DNA of 21,551 nucleotides from Ectocarpus siliculosus. Taxonomy: Eukaryota > Sar > Phaeophyceae > Ectocarpales > Ectocarpaceae. Every line of letters starts with the position of its first letter. The stretch's first letter is position 1. The notes beneath the pieces were generated by a model. It was given only the letters and a program-made list of their open reading frames with translations. It searched no databases and was not told the DNA's origin. This document shows positions 18,601-21,551 of this stretch, in pieces. Position numbers and translations under genes: made by a program. The stretch lies in assembly GCA_000310025.1 (NCBI GenBank), contig FN648398.1:1021860-1043410 (forward strand), in the 5' to 3' direction.

Positions 18601-21551
18601 GTGCAGAGCTTTTGTACCTGCTGTGTTAACTGCTGTCGACCGAGCTGTTTGAGGGGCGGGCTCTTGTCGTGCCGATTATCCTAGTTCGACGATGCTCTTT
18701 TTTGCTATTGTTCTTGTTGGACATTTTGTTTTTTTTTTTGTTGTGCGTCCTTTCGGTTACACAGGTGCAAGCGTTGGGCAACGCGCCGAACCAGCGCTTC
18801 TGCCACGTGGCGTGCGTCAACAAGGACTCCATGTTCGTGTTCGGAGGATACGACGGGACAAGCCGGCTCAACGATCTCGTAGAGTTTAGGTAATGTATTT
18901 TGCTTCACCGTGCGTCAAGCGTTGCCGCTTCTTATGTCCTGTGGTGACCTTCCTCTTTGTCTTTGTATCCTTCGTTGTGTTGAGAATGTGTTGTGTTGTC
19001 TTGACGTATGCGTACAACCTGTGGCTGACCGCCGAACTCGAAGATGCAACTGGTTTATATATATATTTTTCTCTTTTGCCGAAAACATTCCTGTCGGAAC
19101 AGTCCAGGCGTTTTACCTTAAGTGTTTGCGTCGTTGCTGCGCTCTATTGAAGCCGAAATCAACACCGCTGACCAGTCTGACGGTTTGATTTCGGCTTCTA
19201 CAGCAGTGGCTCTTTGGTTGCGCTTGTCATTTACCTTTGCCTCCCTCGAATGATGCGTGTGTCGTCGAATATTCCCACCCGTCCTGTTGTTGCAGGTTTA
19301 GTATCGACCTGATGAGCTGTGACATTCCCGAGAGCACGTTGATCGGCAACTTGCGGGACATGGTCAACAGCGAGCTGCTATCGGACGTGACGTTCATAGG
19401 TGAGAGGAGCAGGTGTTGGAGGTTCCGACCCAAGCGAAAAGGTGACGGATGCGAAGGGGTTGAACGGAGGAATGACCGGTGCATTTGTTAGGCTGAAATC
19501 ATGAGGTGTTGCAGTTCATGCGGTGTAACAATTGTAGCTCTCTGGTATCTCCTGTCCTGACTACTGTTCATGTGGTGTTTCGCCCTCACCTCTCACTCGA
19601 ACTAGCAGCAGGGAAGGGCGCTGCTGTGTGTGTGTTTCCCCATCATCATCGAATTACCCTCATGTGCACTCTCTCTCTCTCTGAAAAAGCGGCAGCAGCA
19701 GCAATAGCGGCGTACCGGTCTGTGTGATTTCACACGCTCTCAGAGCCCTAGTTTGTACGTGGTGCGCAACGCAGGCTGCTTCCTCCCCTAGTAGCCAGCT
19801 GCTGACTGCTGTTGCTTGCCCTGCTGATCTTGACCAATCTTGTTCGTGTAACAACATCATACTCCGCAACAACAGTCGAGGGTAAGCCAGTGCACGCGCA
19901 CAAGGTGCTGTGCATGCGGTGCACGTACTTCCGAGCGATGCTGACGGGAGAGATGAAGGAGAGCCGAGCGAAGACGATCACGCTGCCGGACGTTCGGAGA
20001 CCGATTTTCCTGGCGCTCCTCGAATACCTTTATACCGACGAGGTGCTTGAACATGTGCATATGTATCGTTGCGGGTGCAGAGAACTCACAGGGCTACCTT
20101 TGCGCATACAAGAGTACTTCCTATTTAGCGACTGCGGTTTTAAGACAGAGTCGGGACACAACGCAATAAAACACTACGTTGGATCCGTTTTTTTCTCTTA
20201 CAAAACCGTTTCTCATGGGCGGGATTTACTGTAAGCCATATTTACTCTCTGGAGACCCGGACTCGTTGTCTTTCACGATTTCGGTTAACCGGTAGTTTTT
20301 TAGAACCTCCACGGCATGGAAAGGCGCCGTCATCCATTCGATCTATTGAACGACATAAAGATTGTCTTGTCGTGTGCATCGTCTAAAATGGTGGTCGTTG
20401 TTGAGGGTAGACATGTACCTATAGCGTTATTTAATTGTCATGAAAGGGCACCCGGCATGCCCGGCGCCCTCCTCTAGTACCTTGGCACGCACGGGGTACC
20501 TCTTTTGGTCCTGCTTGTCCTCGAGGCTAGCCTACCCAAGCCCGTACCTCATGCCTGGTATCTTGTTCTTCCTGCGAAGAGGTTTGTGGTTGACGTTTCA
20601 GCCATTCATCCATGTCGTTCTGTGGAGACCCCGTTCAGGTGCAATCTCCCCCAACGTCTGTCGAGGACGTACAATTTTTTTCACGTTTCCCCTCGTCTTT
20701 GTCCTCGTCTAACCGTAAACCGAACCGCAACCGTGAACCGTGAACCGTATCCGCAAAACCTTCCCGTGGCGTGTCGTGATTGGGTGCAGCTGGACGTGGA
20801 GCTGGAGGTGGCGATGGAGCTCTTCCAGGCTGCGGACCAGTTCGGGGTGGACCGCCTGAAGCGAATGTGCGAGAGCACCATGCTGGCCTCCATCGAGGTG
20901 GAGAACGCTGCCAGCATTTTTCACGCCGCGGACGAGCGCAACGCGAAGGTAATGATGCAGTTGGGGGATGGGGTGCACTCTCATGTAGACGCATGCCGTA
21001 GTAGTCGTTGGACCATTGACCTCGCATCCCTACAATGCCGGGGTAGAGTGGTGTGTCGGATGTTCGCCGGCCCCGGCTACCGTTTCACAAGGATCAACCA
21101 GAAAGCTGATCGTCACCCTTGCGTTTGCCGTGCCAAACCAGTTGTGCCATGGGTTGCTGCTTGCCAAACGTTCCACATTCGGCAGATTTGTCCAGCACCG
21201 CACCAACACCACCGGCACGTAAACAGCAGTAGACCTCAACATCGACCGAAGTATACACCACGCACAGCCGAGAAAGGCGAACCTCGGCATGAACACCACC
21301 ACACCTAATAACCCCCAACGTCGCTTGATTTTGAAACCTGCCAACCAATCGGAATGAAGGCGACAGTCCATCATAACCCCCCAACCTTTATTATTGACTT
21401 TCAAACCTGCCAACCAATCGGAATGAATGTAACAACAGTCGCTGCGGGAAAAGTGCCTGAACTTCATCTTGGGCAACTTCGACGCCGTCACCAAGACGGC
21501 GGACTTCGAGGAGATGGGCAGAACGAACATAGAGCTAGTCTTCGAGATCCT
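15495..21551 (+). CDS. kelch-BTB-BACK protein, 10 exons, 3'-truncated by window
   Basis: Joining 15495-15609, 15905-16115, 16724-16849, 17079-17241, 17973-18137, 18765-18889, 19296-19399, 19876-20042, 20790-20948 and 21439-21551 gives 482 codons plus two bases with no internal stop. Residues 1-302 contain six kelch repeats, visible as hydrophobic-GG-x-D-G signatures near residues 39, 89 (AG here), 140, 189, 239 (followed by S-T-G) and 288. The BTB fold spans about 319-420 ([34 protein letters not shown]), followed by the BACK region from about 423 ([14 protein letters not shown]). The order kelch then BTB-BACK resembles LZTR1-type proteins rather than KLHL proteins (BTB first). Such proteins commonly recruit substrates to Cullin-3 ubiquitin ligases; here that is inference. 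The start is the first in-frame ATG, with A at -3. Confidence 0.92.
15905..16115 (+). CDS. kelch-BTB exon 2 (residues 39-108)
   Basis: Completes blade 1 ([13 protein letters not shown]) and encodes blade 2 ([18 protein letters not shown]). The acceptor is CGAACAG|GG and the donor CAGTG|GTAAGT (GT at 16116-16117), phase 2. Its 3' edge is the seed of a tandem array in the following intron. Confidence 0.92.
16095..16412 (+). repeat. tandem copies of the exon 2 donor junction
   Basis: The exon edge TTCGACACGATGCAGTGGTA recurs in degenerate form at about 16153-16180 (GACACCATGCAGGGGTGAGA), 16229-16256 (GACACCCATGCAGTGGGG), 16309-16335 (GCACGATGCAGTGGTGAGA) and 16379-16410 (GACACGATGCAGCAGTTGTG). 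Three of the four keep a GT at or near the equivalent position. Spacing is about 65-80 nt. Confidence 0.82.
16673..16714. repeat. CCATTCCGTGTA tandem repeat upstream of the exon 3 acceptor
   Basis: Three consecutive near-identical units, ending about 10 nt before the exon 3 acceptor. The units are intronic only and carry no exon sequence. Confidence 0.8.
16724..16849 (+). CDS. kelch-BTB exon 3 (residues 109-150)
   Basis: Encodes [20 protein letters not shown] then [14 protein letters not shown] (blade 3). The acceptor is TAAAACAG|GTC and the donor GA|GTGAGA (GT at 16850-16851). The 126 nt join phase 2 to phase 2. Read at face value the frame stops two bases after the donor, so this exon is easily missed. 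Confidence 0.88.
16973..17011. repeat. GA/CA/CAGAGA microsatellite
   Basis: Purine-rich GAGAGA, CACACA and CAGAGA runs in intron 3 of the kelch-BTB gene. Confidence 0.85.
17079..17241 (+). CDS. kelch-BTB exon 4 (residues 151-205)
   Basis: Encodes [12 protein letters not shown], then the blade 4 core [20 protein letters not shown] and NDVHVFDFD. The acceptor is TCTGCCAG|G and the donor GAT|GTGAGA (GT at 17242-17243), phase 0. Confidence 0.92.
17761..18001 (+). repeat. tandem copies of the exon 5 acceptor junction
   Basis: Four head-to-tail copies of TGTCAG|TCCAGGTTCTGG, each followed by A(T/A)GACGCT(T/C)AAC: AGs at 17765-17766, 17819-17820, 17886-17887, and the real site at 17971-17972. The flanking CCCATACGGCGT segment is also repeated. 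Only the last copy leads into an open frame; translation from the earlier ones meets a stop. Confidence 0.88.
17973..18137 (+). CDS. kelch-BTB exon 5 (residues 206-260)
   Basis: Encodes [20 protein letters not shown], then [17 protein letters not shown] and [10 protein letters not shown] (blade 5). The acceptor is TCTGTCAG|TCG and the donor CAGCAG|GTACAC (GT at 18138-18139), phase 0 at both ends (55 codons). Both edges of this exon are duplicated in tandem in the neighbouring introns. Confidence 0.92.
18105..18612 (+). repeat. tandem copies of the exon 5 donor junction (~83-bp unit)
   Basis: The unit carries AGCTGAGACTRGACAAGTG, GGTGGCAGCAG|GTACACATG, AACCTGGCCCCCTATTTTTG and AGTTATGATGATTTGGTGC. 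The real donor is at 18138. Copies with an intact GT follow at 18221, 18303, 18387 and 18547; one near 18470 has lost it (GCAGCATGTA). Similarity falls with distance from the exon. Confidence 0.9.
18765..18889 (+). CDS. kelch-BTB exon 6 (residues 261-301)
   Basis: Encodes [20 protein letters not shown], then [18 protein letters not shown] and VEF (blade 6). The acceptor is GTTACACAG|GTG and the donor TTTAG|GTAATG (GT at 18890-18891), phase 2. Confidence 0.92.
19149..19198. repeat. strong hairpin in kelch-BTB intron 6
   Basis: GAAGCCGAAATCAA (19149-19162) is perfectly complementary to 19185-19198. Pairing continues inward through ACCG/CGGT with one bulged C, leaving a 13-nt loop. It could be a miniature transposon relic or a structured intronic RNA; the sequence alone does not decide. 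Confidence 0.8.
19296..19399 (+). CDS. kelch-BTB exon 7 (residues 302-336)
   Basis: This is the linker to the BTB domain: [20 protein letters not shown], then [13 protein letters not shown], the first conserved BTB strand. The acceptor is GTTGCAG|GTT and the donor ATAG|GTGAGA (GT at 19400-19401), phase 1. Confidence 0.9.
19876..20042 (+). CDS. kelch-BTB exon 8 (BTB core, residues 337-392)
   Basis: Encodes [20 protein letters not shown], then MLTGEMKES and the segment ending LLEYLYTDE, the hallmark BTB core. The acceptor is CAACAACAG|TC. The donor GAG|GTGCTT (GT at 20043-20044) departs from consensus at +4 to +6, but was chosen because it keeps phase and makes YTDE join LDVELEVAM with the expected family spacing. 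Confidence 0.88.
20790..20948 (+). CDS. kelch-BTB exon 9 (residues 393-445)
   Basis: End of BTB and start of [56 protein letters not shown]. The acceptor is GGGTGCAG|CTG and the donor AAG|GTAATG (GT at 20949-20950), phase 0. The frame stays open through both flanking introns for some distance, so retention would not stop translation at once. Confidence 0.92.
21308..21438 (+). repeat. direct repeat upstream of the exon 10 acceptor
   Basis: AACCTGCCAACCAATCGGAA followed by TGAA occurs at 21336-21359 and again at 21404-21427. Both are preceded by TAACCCCC(A)AAC and a TTGATTTT/TTGACTTT block. The first is followed by GGCGACAG|TCC, the second by TGTAACAACAG|TCG, the real acceptor. It duplicates the intron end and the AG|TC junction. 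Confidence 0.8.
21439..21551 (+). CDS. kelch-BTB exon 10, partial (residues 446-482)
   Basis: BACK region: [20 protein letters not shown], then [17 protein letters not shown]. The acceptor is GTAACAACAG|TCG. The exon is open to the right edge of the window. Confidence 0.9.

Noticed and set aside
20505-21308. 267-codon plus-strand open frame, the longest in the window
   Set aside because: Only 20790-20948 matches the BTB-BACK family. The rest is flanking intron that happens to stay open, and exon 10 (21439 on) continues the family sequence after a clean splice from 20948.
1-21551. CRISPR arrays, operons or bacterial-type signals
   Set aside because: The DNA is eukaryotic with spliced genes. 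The tandem arrays have degenerate units without conserved direct repeats separated by unique spacers.

Overview
The window looks like nuclear DNA of an intron-rich eukaryote, most likely a brown alga of the Ectocarpus type. The reasons are short GC-rich exons split by canonical GT-AG introns of several hundred to several thousand bases, many CAG/CAA trinucleotide arrays, and abundant small non-autonomous repeats. The organism assignment is inference. The two genes below rest on protein-family likeness plus matching splice sites and intron phases.

Layout. Positions 1-9044 (minus strand) hold a Mo25/CAB39-like scaffold protein. Five coding exons are visible (9044-8878, 6507-6405, 1986-1780, 960-871, 82-1), giving 216 codons from the initiator Met; the 3' part lies beyond base 1. 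Its introns are 2370, 4418, 819 and 788 nt. The 4.4-kb intron is full of small repeats: an inverted pair of a ~450-bp repeat, a foldback element, one copy of a 220-bp MITE whose sister is in another intron of the same gene, a 195-bp TIR element, and a CAA-tailed retroposon-like repeat. Positions 9045 to about 15,340 are intergenic, with no gene I can support; they hold CAA-tailed and A-tailed dispersed repeats. Positions 15,495-21,551 (plus strand) hold a kelch-BTB-BACK protein in ten visible exons (482 codons), truncated by the right edge.

The two genes diverge from start codons about 6.4 kb apart. Mo25 proteins are scaffolds for germinal-centre/LKB1-type kinases, and kelch-BTB-BACK proteins are usually Cullin-3 substrate adaptors. 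Nothing in the sequence shows that the two work together.

The most unusual observation is in the kelch-BTB gene. Several splice junctions are embedded in degenerate tandem arrays whose unit contains the exon edge plus the adjoining intron: exon 2 donor, exon 5 acceptor, exon 5 donor, and in weaker form exon 10 acceptor. This leaves a ladder of decoy splice sites next to the real ones.
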